This document shows positions 1-9,020 of a stretch of 33,829 bases of DNA, one piece after another. A model generated the notes under the pieces. That model saw only the letters and a list, made by a program, of their open reading frames with translations, had not been told where the DNA came from and ran no database searches. Position 1 is the first letter of the stretch. The number at the start of each line of letters is the position of its first letter. The DNA is from Deltaproteobacteria bacterium (GTDB taxonomy: Bacteria > Desulfobacterota > Desulfobulbia > Desulfobulbales > VMSU01): contig JAJRZN010000097.1 of NCBI GenBank assembly GCA_024275235.1, forward strand, positions 1-33,829, given 5' to 3'. Made by a program: the position numbers and the translations under genes.

Positions 1-1
1 C

Positions 2-1000
2 GATCAGGCTGAAGAGGTAATCATCCGTCTGCTGAGAGGCAGCGGCAGACAGGGGCTGGCCGGTATGCGGATGCGGCGCGATGAGATTATCAGGCCGCTG
101 TTGACTGTCGCCCGGCAGGAAATTCTCACCTATCTGCAGGACCGCCATATCGAAAGTCTAACCGATTCCTCCAACAGCAGCCGTCAACATCTTAGAAACC
201 GGGTGCGTTTAGACCTCATGCCTCACCTGATCCAGGAGTTTAATCCCGCCTTAAAAGAGGTATTATGTCGAACCGCCGCCATATTACAGGCCGAAGATGA
301 GCTGCTGGCCGAGATAACGGACAAGGCCTGGCGGCGGACAACCCAGGTAGAAGGCCGCCGCCTGCTTATCAACCTTGAGGCCTTTGCCTGCCAGCCGCTC
401 GCCATTAAAAGAAGATTGCTGGAAAAGGCCTTCTGGCATTTAAAGCGCCGGCCGGGCCAGAGGCAGATAGAATCCATAATCCATCTAACAGCGGCTCATC
501 CCCACATTATACATCTTGGCCGCGGCCTGCGGGCCTGGCTGGAGAATGGCCGGTTGATTATGGCCTGTCCCCAGGGCGAGACAAACAGTCGTCAGGATCT
601 GGTTGACTTGGACGGCCCTGGTTTTGAATACACTGTTCCCGGCCCGGGAATCTACCAACTTCCGGTTCTAAGCCGTCAGCTCATCGTTGAAATTACCACC
701 CCGCCAAGCTCCGCTGCCTTACGTCAGAAGGAAATCTGTTACCTTGACTATGCCTGTATAAATTTCCCCCTCATCATCAGGAACTATCGTCCCGGGGATC
801 GTTTCTGTCCTGTAAACGGGCCGGGCAGCAAAAAGGTAGGCGACTTTATGACTGATCGTAAAATTCCCCGCTTTCAACGCCGGCAAATCCCTCTGGTGCT
901 TAATAACGGCAAGGTAGCCGCTCTCCTGAGCCTAACAATAGATAATGATCATCGAATTACCCCTGGCACCAGAAAATCATTAAAATTGAGCTTAGAGTAA
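2..1000 (+). CDS. tilS: tRNA(Ile)-lysidine synthase TilS, 3' part
   Basis: TilS uses ATP and lysine to make lysidine at C34 of tRNA-Ile(CAU), so that it reads AUA. The reading frame is open from base 2, before the first Met at 65, and begins DQAEEVIIRLLRG...GLAGM, which matches the conserved segment just after the N-terminal ATP pyrophosphatase core. The SGGxDS loop therefore lies upstream of the window and the gene is cut by the window edge, not broken. The rest shows the substrate-binding middle domain and the small C-terminal domain, with NYRPGDRF and a KKVGDFMTDRKIPRFQR stretch typical of the TilS C-terminus. The gene stops with TAA just ahead of tRNA-Arg(CCG). The family assignment is firm. 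Confidence 0.93.
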   Translation, partial: DQAEEVIIRLLRGSGRQGLAGMRMRRDEIIRPLLTVARQEILTYLQDRHIESLTDSSNSSRQHLRNRVRLDLMPHLIQEFNPALKEVLCRTAAILQAEDELLAEITDKAWRRTTQVEGRRLLINLEAFACQPLAIKRRLLEKAFWHLKRRPGQRQIESIIHLTAAHPHIIHLGRGLRAWLENGRLIMACPQGETNSRQDLVDLDGPGFEYTVPGPGIYQLPVLSRQLIVEITTPPSSAALRQKEICYLDYACINFPLIIRNYRPGDRFCPVNGPGSKKVGDFMTDRKIPRFQRRQIPLVLNNGKVAALLSLTIDNDHRITPGTRKSLKLSLE

Positions 1001-1095
1001 AGCAATGCCAGTTTGCAGCTGGCAATCCTCAAACAAAGGACTTTACGAATGATGCTATTCGTGATAACATATTAAATTCTGCATCTCATTAACAA

Positions 1096-1172
1096 GGGCG
1101 GGTAGCTCAGCTGGATAGAGTGTCGGCCTCCGAAGCCGAAGGTCGTGGGTTCGAATCCCACCTCGCCCACCA
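1096..1172 (+). tRNA. tRNA-Arg (anticodon CCG)
   Basis: A complete 77-base cloverleaf with encoded CCA can be folded by eye. The acceptor stem GGGCGGG pairs with CTCGCCC (one G-U). The anticodon stem TCGGC/GCCGA holds the loop CTCCGAA, giving anticodon CCG. The T arm is GTGGG-TTCGAAT-CCCAC. The D stem GCTC/GAGT has a G-U closing pair. It is followed by a strong terminator. Confidence 0.97.
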
Positions 1173-1208
1173 GTAATAAATTCAGCGGTATAGCTTGACT
1201 ATATGCGA

Positions 1209-1238
1209 GGGGTTAGATTAATTTCTAACCCCTTTTTT
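1209..1238 (+). terminator. Intrinsic terminator after tRNA-Arg(CCG)
   Basis: A perfect 9-bp stem, GGGGTTAGA with TCTAACCCC, closes a 6-base loop and is followed by six T residues. It lies 36 bases after the tRNA 3' end and ends that transcript. Confidence 0.9.
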
Positions 1239-1295
1239 GCGTCCAAAATGGTATGTGTCCAAGCTGTTATTTAGCTCTAATTTGTATATGCAGAC

Positions 1296-1324
1296 ACTTG
1301 ATGGCGTCGTAGTTAACATGCTTG
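1296..1324 (+). repeat. Left 29-base direct repeat flanking the respiratory module
   Basis: The 29 bases beginning ACTTGATGGCGTCGTA recur in the same orientation at 11421-11449 with one difference (G at 1312, A at 11437). The copies lie immediately outside the first and last genes of the reductase and regulator module. Flanking bases on either side differ between copies. Confidence 0.8.
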
Positions 1325-1360
1325 TCATGAAACGAAAAGTCCGATCTACTTAGAGAAAGG

Positions 1361-1374
1361 GGGACGTCTATGAT
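1361..1374 (+). repeat. 14-base repeat GGGACGTCTATGAT, copy 1
   Basis: An exact second copy lies on the minus strand at 16112-16125, beside the decayed VapC gene. Both copies sit in intergenic AT-rich DNA. They may be fragments of a REP-like dispersed element, but 14 bases is short and this is tentative. Confidence 0.35.
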
Positions 1375-1460
1375 GTTATGCGTTGTTGCAAAATAATTTA
1401 TTATCACCTCGTTAAAACGTATGAAATCATCTTCCCTCTGTAATATTTTTCATTGAGTCC

Positions 1461-2138
1461 TCAGCAGCTGAAGTCCTCCTCTTCATCTGCCTTGGGAGGA
1501 ACGGGCGGCGCGGAACCAGCGGCTGGCAGAGCATCTTTGCGCAGCCATTGTTGATAGGCGTGATAGCCGCCTTGCAGGGTATAGGCGTTGGTATATCCCA
1601 GTTCACGCAATATTACCAGCACATGATTGGCTCGATGCTGGCTGCGGCAGATAATAAGCAGAATTCTGCCTTTTCCGGCCTCAGGCAGCCAGGCAAGATG
1701 ATGTAAGACCTGACGGAAAGGGATATTTAACGCCCCGGCAATATGGCTTTTGATAAATTCATCCGGCTGCCGGACATCAAGCAGAAAGTATTTGGCAATC
1801 CCCTCTTTTTTGTAATCACGGCCAAAGACTGCCGCCGATACCCGGTAACGATCTTTGGGTACCCCGCTTAAATAATCATCACTGGCCTGAGCCAGTACGG
1901 CCCGTTTATATTTACTCCAGAGTATGGGGCGGCTTTTAGCGCCTGACCCCGTAATAGCTTGACGCAAGATGGCTGCCGCCCGTTTATAATCAGCCAGTCC
2001 AAAGGCCTTATCAGCCTGGTTTATCTCTTTATCGACAGCGCCGCCCGTCGATGACTGCGGTGAGGCCGGCCAGACCTCACCGCAGGTAAGTAATAAAACA
2101 CTTAGGAACATCGTTAATAAACAGGATAACAGCTTCAC
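1461..2138 (-). CDS. Exported rhodanese-domain protein, last gene of the reductase operon
   Basis: This is a 225-residue protein with a hydrophobic N-terminal signal (residues 3-18); cleavage near VWPA is likely, and LLTC is a poor lipobox. The rhodanese domain spans about 112-205, with LLDVRQPDEF at 119-128, the helix SHIAGALNIP, and a six-residue active loop after Cys164 (CRSQHRA). The C-terminus is acidic and ends in Cys225. Residues 35-95 are helical and carry no family I recognise. Rhodaneses carry sulfane sulfur on the active Cys. It starts 48 bases after the molybdoenzyme stop, so it is probably co-transcribed and may deliver or accept sulfane sulfur (polysulfide, thiosulfate) for that enzyme in the periplasm. 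The rhodanese call is firm; the role is inferred from context. Confidence 0.87.
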   Translation of the reverse strand: MKLLSCLLTMFLSVLLLTCGEVWPASPQSSTGGAVDKEINQADKAFGLADYKRAAAILRQAITGSGAKSRPILWSKYKRAVLAQASDDYLSGVPKDRYRVSAAVFGRDYKKEGIAKYFLLDVRQPDEFIKSHIAGALNIPFRQVLHHLAWLPEAGKGRILLIICRSQHRANHVLVILRELGYTNAYTLQGGYHAYQQWLRKDALPAAGSAPPVPPKADEEEDFSC

Positions 2139-2186
2139 AATATTACCTCCGCTCCACGACTCTTTATTTTTTGAAAAATCAGACCG

Positions 2187-5100
2187 CTAAACCTTGATGA
2201 CATCCACAAAGGAATCATAAAACGAACAGGAGCCGCCTATAGGGTCAGACAGGCACATATTCTTCACCTGAGAATCAACGGCCATCACCGGATTAGGGCA
2301 TATACCGGTGGCCCGCCGGGCATCACCCTTGATTACTCTGCCGTTGACATTGACATCGCTTGAGCCATAGGCCCAATGCCCAAAGCTCCATGACGCGCAA
2401 ACCGTGCCCGGTCTGATACCCTCCACAACCTTGATTTTACCCACTACATCTTTGTTCGTGCTTGCGGTAACAGGCGTAGTGCCTTTGGGATTATCCGGGC
2501 TGATAAGCCGTACCCGGTCGCCGCGTTTAAGACCCAGGCGCTGGGCGTCTACCGTATTCATCCAGACATAATTCTCTCCGGCCTCGGCCGACATTGTCCA
2601 ATAATCGCTGATGGTACGGGATTGACCGCCCAAAATATGCTTATAGGTAAAGAGATGGAAAGGATACCTGCGGCTGAAGTTCACCATTTTGCCGGCAGCG
2701 TTTTGCACCGCCTGGACAATCGGCATGCCAGGCAGATGTTTGCCGGTCATGCAATGCTTGCCTAATGCCACATCCTCGGCAAAGATGTGAAACTGACTTT
2801 TAAATTGATGACGCATGTAATTACCCTTATATGCCTTTGAGGCTGCCTCAAAACGGCCGCCGCGGTTTAAGACGGTAACCGTCCGCCGCCAGAGGTCTTC
2901 GTCATTCCCCACGGCCTTTTTCCAGTATGATTCCTCGTATACGGCCTTGGTAAGATGGCGGCGGGCATCACGGAATATCTTCATCTCCGCGGCTGAGGCC
3001 GCTTTCACCATGTTCTTGCCGCCCTGATCGCCATAGGCCATATTAGCCGCCATCTTCACAAAAAAATCTTCACGGGCGTTAAAATCCAACCCTGGTCCAA
3101 AACCATTCTTGCCCATGCCTGACAACCCCATTTTTTCACCAATGGCCAGCATAAGAGATTCCATGGAAATGGGTTGCTGCCGTCCGAAGACCGTACACTT
3201 CTCAACCATGGATTCGACCGCGGGCTGCCGCAGTTTACTGGCTTCGGTGATAATGTTAGGGGCCGCATGCGGCGTTCCCCAGCGCTCCCAGATGGCAGTG
3301 TCAGGGAAAATATAATCACAGTACATGGAACTCTCGCCAATAACGATATCATCGGCGAAGAAGAGGGGGATTTTTTGGGTATCCCGGAGAATCTCCAGGG
3401 TGGAGTTGGCCCCCGGCACCGACATCCCCGGTGTTCCCATGTGAAGATAAAGGGCCTTTATGGGGTAGGGATAACCATCCGCCGCACTGGGAATTACCTC
3501 CTGACAGACGTTGCCGGTATAAGGATACCAGGTGCGTTTAGCCGGATAACCAAATTTGAAGAAGAGGCTGCAGTCCTCATAATGCCTGCTTTCCCGGCTG
3601 AGCTTAATACCGAAATGGTCAAGTTTGTCAGGATGGAGCCTGGAGAGATGAAAAGGCCCGTGCTTGCTGCCGTCCTCATGCCAATGGCCGCCGCCCTTGG
3701 TTAGCCCGCCCTTCCAGTCGCCATTACCAACCAGCAGGTTCAGGGTTAGAATCGCCCGGCCGTTATGATAACCATTGGTATGCTGTACCGGGCCGCGGTA
3801 CATATCCGCTACTGCCTGACGGCCGTGACTGACAAATTCTTTTGCTACCTCAATCACCTGCCTAATGGGCAGACCACACTCCTCTGCCCATTGCTCAACG
3901 GTACGCTCGTTGACCAGATCACGTAATACCGCGAAGACCGTCTTATATTTCATACCGTTAATCTCACCCTCAGCGAATAGATCGCCAACAAGCGGTTTAT
4001 TATCCTTCTTGTAGGGTTCAAAGGCCGTGAGCCGGCCGTTAACGCTGGTCAGGAGGTGATGCTCGGCGCTAAGGGCCGCGTCATCGCTGCGCAGGAATTT
4101 CAGGGCGGTTTTACCGTCCTTATCCAACAGAACAAGATGACTGGCATCACACCAGGTAGTATCACCGTTAAGTCTGGCGGCACTACGGTTGGCGGCTCTT
4201 AAATAGGCCTCATTATAGGCTTTATGATCAATAATCCAGCGGATGAGTCCAAAGGCCAGGGCCGCGTCTTTGCCCGGTTTTATCGGCAGCCAGTAATTGG
4301 CTTTGGCAGCCGTATGACTGCAGCGGGGATCGACCACGGCCACTTTCAGACCATTACGGGCCTGGGCGTTGGTAATATATGATGACCAGTTAGTGGGGCC
4401 GAAATTGGCTTCAAAAGGACTGGTGCCGAAAAAAATAACAAATTGACAATTAGAAATATCGGGTTTGAAATGATCCGGGCCGTTTTTGTATTTTTCCAAA
4501 ACCTCCTTAAGGCCGGAATTATATTTACCGCCTATATAGGTGGAACCAAATTTTTTGGTGGCAATATGATGAGACTGTTCACATACCGTGGTATGCTCAA
4601 ACCAGTTTTCCGAGCCTAATGAATTGCCAACCCAACGCTTGGAGAACTCTTTGCGGCCATGTTCAATTCGACCGGCCAGAAAGACAAACTGATTATTTTT
4701 TGGGCCCAGATCCGGAAAATTCGGATCAATAAGTTTGTCAAGATGAGCCCGGTGTTTGGCCTTAAATTGAGCGGCGCTCATCACATTGGCTGCTACCTTC
4801 CCGGCGTCCGCCTTCAGGTTCCGCATCAGTTCAGGATCACGCACTGCCATAATATCCTTCAGGCCCTCCACATGCCCTTCACCGAAAAGATTGCCGCCGT
4901 TAACAATCTCGCTGACGGCCTGATCAAAATCAATGGTAACCCATTTGCTGTCCCCCCTCCTGGTACCCGGTTTACGTTTTAAGACCTTCCTGATCCGATA
5001 TGGATCATACATAGTCTGTACTCCGGCCTGGCCCTTGGGGCAGAGACGACCGTCGTAGAGTACCGCCTTTTCGGGCGGGGTATCATAAGGCAGATGCGGA

Positions 5101-5447
5101 TGCATGTTAACCGGACTATAGGGATTGCCGTCCGCCTTTACCATGACGCCATTAAAGATCTTTACCTTAATCGTGCAGGCGGTATGGCATTGCAGGCAGC
5201 AGCTGTAAATCACTGTTTCCGCCTTGTCAAAGGGATAAGCATTGGTCACAAACCTGTTTGCCGCCCTGGCGTTATCATTGGAGAACATTCCCAGGCCGGG
5301 CAGCTGGCTGACGGCCAGCATCCCGCCGAAAAAGGCGCTGCTTTTCAAAAAACTACGGCGGTTTATGGCTAATTTTTTGCCATTAATTTCAATATGATCC
5401 ATAATTTCCTCTGTCTGTTTGTTTTTTGGGCTTTTTGTGATACTCAT
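2187..5447 (-). CDS. Tat-exported molybdopterin oxidoreductase, TtrA/SreA-like catalytic subunit
   Basis: A 1086-residue subunit of the DMSO-reductase superfamily, long like tetrathionate reductase TtrA and sulfur reductase SreA rather than ~760-residue PsrA. It has a Tat signal (NRRSFL at 29-34 plus a hydrophobic stretch), a [4Fe-4S] site at Cys84, 87, 91 and 136 (CLQCHTAC, LCPKG), and a probable Mo-ligand Cys289 in TVCEQSHH. The C-terminal region has the MGD-binding pattern (MNTVDAQRLGLKRGDRVRL). The first ATG overlaps the NrfD stop as ATGA behind GGGAGG. A second ATG at 5402, behind GAGGAAATT, would give a shorter, more typical Tat leader and is an equally good start. Gene order Fe-S, NrfD, Mo matches Salmonella ttrBCA. 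Substrate is not settled: tetrathionate, polysulfide or sulfur fit best given the rhodanese; arsenate is less likely. Confidence 0.88.
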   Translation of the reverse strand: MSITKSPKNKQTEEIMDHIEINGKKLAINRRSFLKSSAFFGGMLAVSQLPGLGMFSNDNARAANRFVTNAYPFDKAETVIYSCCLQCHTACTIKVKIFNGVMVKADGNPYSPVNMHPHLPYDTPPEKAVLYDGRLCPKGQAGVQTMYDPYRIRKVLKRKPGTRRGDSKWVTIDFDQAVSEIVNGGNLFGEGHVEGLKDIMAVRDPELMRNLKADAGKVAANVMSAAQFKAKHRAHLDKLIDPNFPDLGPKNNQFVFLAGRIEHGRKEFSKRWVGNSLGSENWFEHTTVCEQSHHIATKKFGSTYIGGKYNSGLKEVLEKYKNGPDHFKPDISNCQFVIFFGTSPFEANFGPTNWSSYITNAQARNGLKVAVVDPRCSHTAAKANYWLPIKPGKDAALAFGLIRWIIDHKAYNEAYLRAANRSAARLNGDTTWCDASHLVLLDKDGKTALKFLRSDDAALSAEHHLLTSVNGRLTAFEPYKKDNKPLVGDLFAEGEINGMKYKTVFAVLRDLVNERTVEQWAEECGLPIRQVIEVAKEFVSHGRQAVADMYRGPVQHTNGYHNGRAILTLNLLVGNGDWKGGLTKGGGHWHEDGSKHGPFHLSRLHPDKLDHFGIKLSRESRHYEDCSLFFKFGYPAKRTWYPYTGNVCQEVIPSAADGYPYPIKALYLHMGTPGMSVPGANSTLEILRDTQKIPLFFADDIVIGESSMYCDYIFPDTAIWERWGTPHAAPNIITEASKLRQPAVESMVEKCTVFGRQQPISMESLMLAIGEKMGLSGMGKNGFGPGLDFNAREDFFVKMAANMAYGDQGGKNMVKAASAAEMKIFRDARRHLTKAVYEESYWKKAVGNDEDLWRRTVTVLNRGGRFEAASKAYKGNYMRHQFKSQFHIFAEDVALGKHCMTGKHLPGMPIVQAVQNAAGKMVNFSRRYPFHLFTYKHILGGQSRTISDYWTMSAEAGENYVWMNTVDAQRLGLKRGDRVRLISPDNPKGTTPVTASTNKDVVGKIKVVEGIRPGTVCASWSFGHWAYGSSDVNVNGRVIKGDARRATGICPNPVMAVDSQVKNMCLSDPIGGSCSFYDSFVDVIKV

Positions 5448-6712
5448 CAGGCCGCCTCCCTATGTTCCGGATTGACAATGGGCAGTAGTTTTTCACCGAT
5501 CAGAAAGAGCAGAACTCCAAAGGATGTAACCCAGGTTGATACCAGCCACTCCATGGTTGTGGGCAGATAGGTAAATTTCAGGCCGGGACCGCTGAAGGCG
5601 TATTGCAGGCCGGGGATTTCGGGGTTAATCTGGGCCGGAATAACGATATTAAAGCGGACGGCGATAAAGGTTACGGCCACCAGCAGACAGGCAAAGGCAA
5701 TGAGCCCGCCCGCTGGTTTATCGGGTCGTCCTTTTGGCACTGCCCTGGCAAAGAGAATTATCACCGGAATTACCACCCCGATGAGAAGATGCACAATCCA
5801 GAAGACATACCAGAAATGACCATGCAGGATAGCCTCCAGGGGCAGCCGCTCGGCCGGAACCATAGAGTAAAGGCCGATGAGAAATTCAGAAATCTCCAGG
5901 AGGAAATCAAAGAGCACCAGAGCTAAAACAATTTTGCCGAGGAACCTCATAATATCGTTGAGCTGTTCTTTGCTTTTATCCGGGCCCCAGATATAGACTA
6001 CCGCCGTCAGCAATGCCCCGCTGGAAGCCAGCGCTCCGATGAGAAAGGTAATGGGCATTAATGGGGTATTCCAATGCGGCCGCGCCTGAATTACGCCAAA
6101 GAGAGCGCCAACCCCGCCGTGAAAGGCAATGGCCAAAGGGATACCGATAATGCCCAGTACCCGCAGCTTGGCGTGATCAGCGGCCCTGGCCTCAGCCGAG
6201 ATATCGCTGGAGCCGAAGGACAATAAACGGGCCAGGGTACGGGAGCCGCCGCTGCCGGTTTTAGCTGTCTTGACGAGGTCACTGCGGAGAGCGAACCACA
6301 GTTCAATTATAACTATGCCAAAATATGAGGAATAGAGAATGCCCATCCAGGACATCATGGAGCTCAGATTCATGTGGAGAAGCACATTGCCCACTCTGGC
6401 CATATGCCCCAGGTCCATCCAGATGGAGAGAAGGGCCGCCACGAGGCAGCCGAAGGCCGTGAACAGAGCCAGCTTGCCGATCTTTTCCAACTTCTCAATC
6501 CGGGCTACATAGACCAGGGTGGAGAGCAGAAAGGAACCTGCCGACAAGCCAATAAAATAGATGTAAAAAGCCACCCATAGCCCCCAGGGAATATAGGAGC
6601 CGTAGTCGGTTAGACGATCGCCGGTGGTGAAACGCAGAAACATGCCGTAAAGCCCGACACCAAAGCCAATTACGGCGATGATCCAGACCAGACCTTTAAT
6701 TGTACTTTTCAT
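5447..6712 (-). CDS. NrfD/PsrC/TtrC-family membrane subunit
   Basis: A 421-residue polytopic membrane protein with about ten hydrophobic segments, beginning with IKGLVWIIAVIGFGVGLYGM and the family hallmark YIPWGLWVAFYIYFIGLSAGSF near residues 40-60. NrfD proteins lack haem and exchange electrons between the quinone pool and a periplasmic Fe-S partner. Its stop overlaps the ATG of the molybdenum subunit and its start follows the Fe-S gene by 16 bases, so the three genes form one translationally coupled unit. It should anchor the exported Fe-S and Mo subunits at the periplasmic face and let quinol donate electrons to the reductase. The family is firm; the direction of electron flow is inferred. 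Confidence 0.9.
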   Translation of the reverse strand: MKSTIKGLVWIIAVIGFGVGLYGMFLRFTTGDRLTDYGSYIPWGLWVAFYIYFIGLSAGSFLLSTLVYVARIEKLEKIGKLALFTAFGCLVAALLSIWMDLGHMARVGNVLLHMNLSSMMSWMGILYSSYFGIVIIELWFALRSDLVKTAKTGSGGSRTLARLLSFGSSDISAEARAADHAKLRVLGIIGIPLAIAFHGGVGALFGVIQARPHWNTPLMPITFLIGALASSGALLTAVVYIWGPDKSKEQLNDIMRFLGKIVLALVLFDFLLEISEFLIGLYSMVPAERLPLEAILHGHFWYVFWIVHLLIGVVIPVIILFARAVPKGRPDKPAGGLIAFACLLVAVTFIAVRFNIVIPAQINPEIPGLQYAFSGPGLKFTYLPTTMEWLVSTWVTSFGVLLFLIGEKLLPIVNPEHREAA

Positions 6713-6728
6713 TTATACTCCCCCCTCT

Positions 6729-7454
6729 TTAGACCAGATAAGTTGTTGTGGGCTTAGTTCCTTCCTCTTCCCGAAGCTTCCGGGCCCGCGGTGAGCCAAG
6801 CAGCTCGGCCACTAAACTCTCAGGATCATTTCTATCTCCGAAATAGGTGGCGTCACCGATACAGGTAGTCACACAGGCTGGCAGTATGCCCTTCTCCACC
6901 CGATGAATACAGTAGGTGCATTTTCGGGCATTACCAATGGGAGATGTTTCACGATTCCGGCGGGGCCACTCCCTGCCGTACTCAAAACTGGGCTCTTTTT
7001 CGTAATCCATAATTTCCGGGGTACCGTCAGTATAGAAAAAGCCTTTGTCAAAGGTTCTGGCTGAATACGGACAGGCGCTTATACAGTACCGGCAGCCGAT
7101 ACAGCGATTATAATTGATTTCAACAATGCCGTCGGGCCGCTTCCAGGTAGCGTGAGCCGGGCAGACCTTGACACAGGGGGGATCATCGCACTGCATACAG
7201 GGGCGGGGCAGAAAGGTCTTGCGGACGTTGGGATATTTACCGACCTCCGTCTCCACCACCGGCCGGTAAACCACTCCGGGCGGCAGATGATTCTCCGCCA
7301 CACAGGCTGTGGTGCAGGCGGTACAGCCCACGCACTTGGCCTGGTCAATAACCATGGCCCAATGCCTTTTGTTTATGGGTTTTTTCAGGGCCCGTTGCAG
7401 ATCATTCATCATCCGCTCCCTGATTTCGTGTCGTTCAACATCAATGAGGGCCAT
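6729..7454 (-). CDS. Four-cluster ferredoxin-like electron transfer subunit, TtrB/PsrB type
   Basis: A 241-residue protein with sixteen cysteines in four [4Fe-4S] sets: 41/44/47/51, 86/89/94/98, 118/121/124/128 and 179/182/194/198. This is the standard pattern of DmsB/PsrB/TtrB subunits, which wire the NrfD partner to the molybdenum subunit. It has no signal peptide, so it is expected to be exported by hitch-hiking with the Tat-tagged catalytic subunit. It is the first gene of the operon; the start is supported by AGGAGGAG about 7 bases upstream. The leader carries a sigma-54 promoter and a small hairpin. Confidence 0.93.
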   Translation of the reverse strand: MALIDVERHEIRERMMNDLQRALKKPINKRHWAMVIDQAKCVGCTACTTACVAENHLPPGVVYRPVVETEVGKYPNVRKTFLPRPCMQCDDPPCVKVCPAHATWKRPDGIVEINYNRCIGCRYCISACPYSARTFDKGFFYTDGTPEIMDYEKEPSFEYGREWPRRNRETSPIGNARKCTYCIHRVEKGILPACVTTCIGDATYFGDRNDPESLVAELLGSPRARKLREEEGTKPTTTYLV

Positions 7455-7484
7455 TGAATTCTCCTCCTTTTATTTTAAAATAAA

Positions 7485-7501
7485 GGCGGTCGTTATCCGC
7501 C
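7485..7501 (-). promoter_or_regulatory. Terminator-like hairpin in the reductase operon leader
   Basis: On the minus strand GGCGG, a 7-base loop and CCGCC form a small GC stem directly followed by TTTATTTT, between the predicted transcription start (about 7529) and the first ATG at 7454. It could act as an attenuator or as a 5' stabiliser. The stem is only 5 bp, so the call is weak. Confidence 0.35.
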
Positions 7502-7540
7502 CTCCGGGGTCGTAAATGTGGTAATTCCGGGGAGGTTACT

Positions 7541-7555
7541 GCACGGAGGGTGCCA
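7541..7555 (-). promoter_or_regulatory. Sigma-54 promoter of the reductase operon
   Basis: The minus strand reads TGGCAC, five bases (CCTCC), then GTGC, against the consensus TGGCAC-N5-TTGC. Only one position of the ten core bases differs and the spacing is exact. Transcription would start near 7529, about 75 bases before the Fe-S gene. The neighbouring regulator has the GAFTGA loop that contacts sigma-54, which makes this site credible. Confidence 0.78.
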
Positions 7556-7605
7556 AAGGGTATATGGCGGATTCAGGGGGCTGAACAATCAGGAGGACTG
7601 GGGAA

Positions 7606-7646
7606 TTGCTTACAAAATAAACAGCAGGTGTCTATTTTATAAGCAA
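7606..7646 (-). promoter_or_regulatory. Inverted repeat, candidate enhancer site for the NtrC-type regulator
   Basis: Two 14-base arms, TTGCTTACAAAATA at 7606-7619 and TATTTTATAAGCAA at 7633-7646, are inverted repeats with one mismatch and a 13-base spacer. The right arm overlaps the 3' end of the regulator gene. The centre lies about 70 bases upstream of the -24 element (about -97 from the predicted start), the usual place for a bacterial enhancer-binding protein. There is no U tract on the minus side, so it is a poor intrinsic terminator. Confidence 0.6.
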
Positions 7647-9020
7647 AGATGTTTTTTTACGCAGAGTCATACGATTAATGCCAAGGAGTTCCGCCGCCCG
7701 CACCTGATTACCCTGGGTGAGCGCAAGGGCTTTGTCAATCATCATGGTCTCCATTTCTGCGAGCAATTGATGATAGGGCCGGGATTCACCTTGAGTTATA
7801 AGTTTATCAATTCGGCGGCTGAGGGCAAGGGAAAATTCTGAAGCTGCAGGCTGATGATCTTCTATGAGACAATCAGCCTGGTCTATAATCCCTGATCTAT
7901 TCAGGATGACGGCCCGGCGAATAACATTCTCCAATTGCCGGATGTTGCCGGGCCAATTATAGTCAGCGAGAAGATCGAAGGCCTCAGCCCCTATCCCGGT
8001 CACCGGCGGTGAAACCTGTGAACCAAAACGTCTGATAAAATATTTAACCAATTGCGGTAAATCGGCAATCCGCTCCCGCAGGGGCGGAATATGGAGGTCA
8101 AAAACATTTATCCGATGTAATAAATCACCCCGAAAAGTGCCGTCCCGCACCATTTCGTTCAGGTCTCGATTAGTGGCTGCAATAAGACGGATATCGGTGA
8201 GCAAAGGCCGGCCGGCCCCGAGGCGCTCAAAGGTTCCTTCCTGCACTACCCGAAGAATCTTGGCCTGAGCCGGCAGGGATAATTCGCCGATCTCATCCAA
8301 AAAGATGGTACCGCCGTCACATTGTTCAAAACGGCCAATACGCTGCTTGCCAGCCCCGGTAAAAGCCCCGGGCTCATAGCCGAATAACTCACTCTCCACT
8401 AAGGTGTCAGGCAGCGCCGCACAGTTTACCACCATTAAGCTCCGCTGGTGATGGCCGCTATACTGATAGATAGCCCTGGCGGCCAGTTCCTTGCCAACCC
8501 CGGTCTCACCGCTGATCAGCACCGGCAGATCCGCCGCTGCCACCAGACCTATTTGCTTGCAGACCTCAAGCATTACGGGGCTGGAACCAACAATAAATTC
8601 ATCTGTCGGAGGCAAATCCTGGGCTTCAGGCACACATTCGCAGCGCAGTGTTCCCCTGACCCTTACCGCTGCTTCGGCCTTGTCCAAAATTAGGCGCAAT
8701 TCATTATTATCAAAGGGCTTGACAATATAATCAAAGGCTCCTTCCTGCATGGCCCGCATGGCGGTGGCTGAATCGGCATAGGCGGTCATCATGATAACGG
8801 GCAGAGTTGGATATTGTTCATGAATTCGTTTGAGAGCTGTCAGGCCGTCCATTTGCGGCATGCGGATATCCATCAGGACAATATCTGGTCTGGAAGAATC
8901 CGCTGCGTCCAGCCCTTGGATGCCATTTTCGGCTGTTATAATATCGAAACAACCACCAAAAGTACGCTGAAAGGCATAGCGTACCGATTTTTCGTCATCG
9001 ACAATGAGCAGCTTAGTCAT
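7632..9020 (-). CDS. NtrC-family sigma-54-dependent response regulator
   Basis: A 462-residue protein with three domains. The receiver (1-120) has Asp8/Asp9, phospho-acceptor Asp51, Thr79 and Lys101. The AAA+ domain (about 142-370) has Walker A GETGVGKE at 171-178, the sigma-54-contacting GAFTGA loop at 218-223 and Walker B IFLDE at 239-243. The C-terminus has a Fis-type helix-turn-helix (GNQVRAAELLGINRMTLRKK). It overlaps the sensor kinase gene by 8 bases, so the two are a pair. The adjacent sigma-54 promoter and inverted repeat point to the reductase operon as its target. Every key residue for phosphorylation and ATP hydrolysis appears present. Confidence 0.95.
   Translation of the reverse strand: MTKLLIVDDEKSVRYAFQRTFGGCFDIITAENGIQGLDAADSSRPDIVLMDIRMPQMDGLTALKRIHEQYPTLPVIMMTAYADSATAMRAMQEGAFDYIVKPFDNNELRLILDKAEAAVRVRGTLRCECVPEAQDLPPTDEFIVGSSPVMLEVCKQIGLVAAADLPVLISGETGVGKELAARAIYQYSGHHQRSLMVVNCAALPDTLVESELFGYEPGAFTGAGKQRIGRFEQCDGGTIFLDEIGELSLPAQAKILRVVQEGTFERLGAGRPLLTDIRLIAATNRDLNEMVRDGTFRGDLLHRINVFDLHIPPLRERIADLPQLVKYFIRRFGSQVSPPVTGIGAEAFDLLADYNWPGNIRQLENVIRRAVILNRSGIIDQADCLIEDHQPAASEFSLALSRRIDKLITQGESRPYHQLLAEMETMMIDKALALTQGNQVRAAELLGINRMTLRKKTSLLIK

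Noticed and set aside
1096-1324. Integrative island inserted at tRNA-Arg(CCG), bounded by the 29-base repeats.
   Set aside because: The tRNA 3' end is not duplicated near 11.4 kb, the repeats are unrelated to the tRNA, and no integrase is present.
1440-1466. The rhodanese gene ends TGC-TGA and could in principle encode a Cys-Sec pair with read-through.
   Set aside because: The residues after the TGA look non-coding, no SECIS-like hairpin follows at the right distance, and the protein already has its catalytic Cys.
7606-7646. Intrinsic terminator of the regulator gene.
   Set aside because: The minus-strand side continues with TTCCCCAG rather than a U tract; the enhancer-site reading fits its distance to the sigma-54 promoter better.
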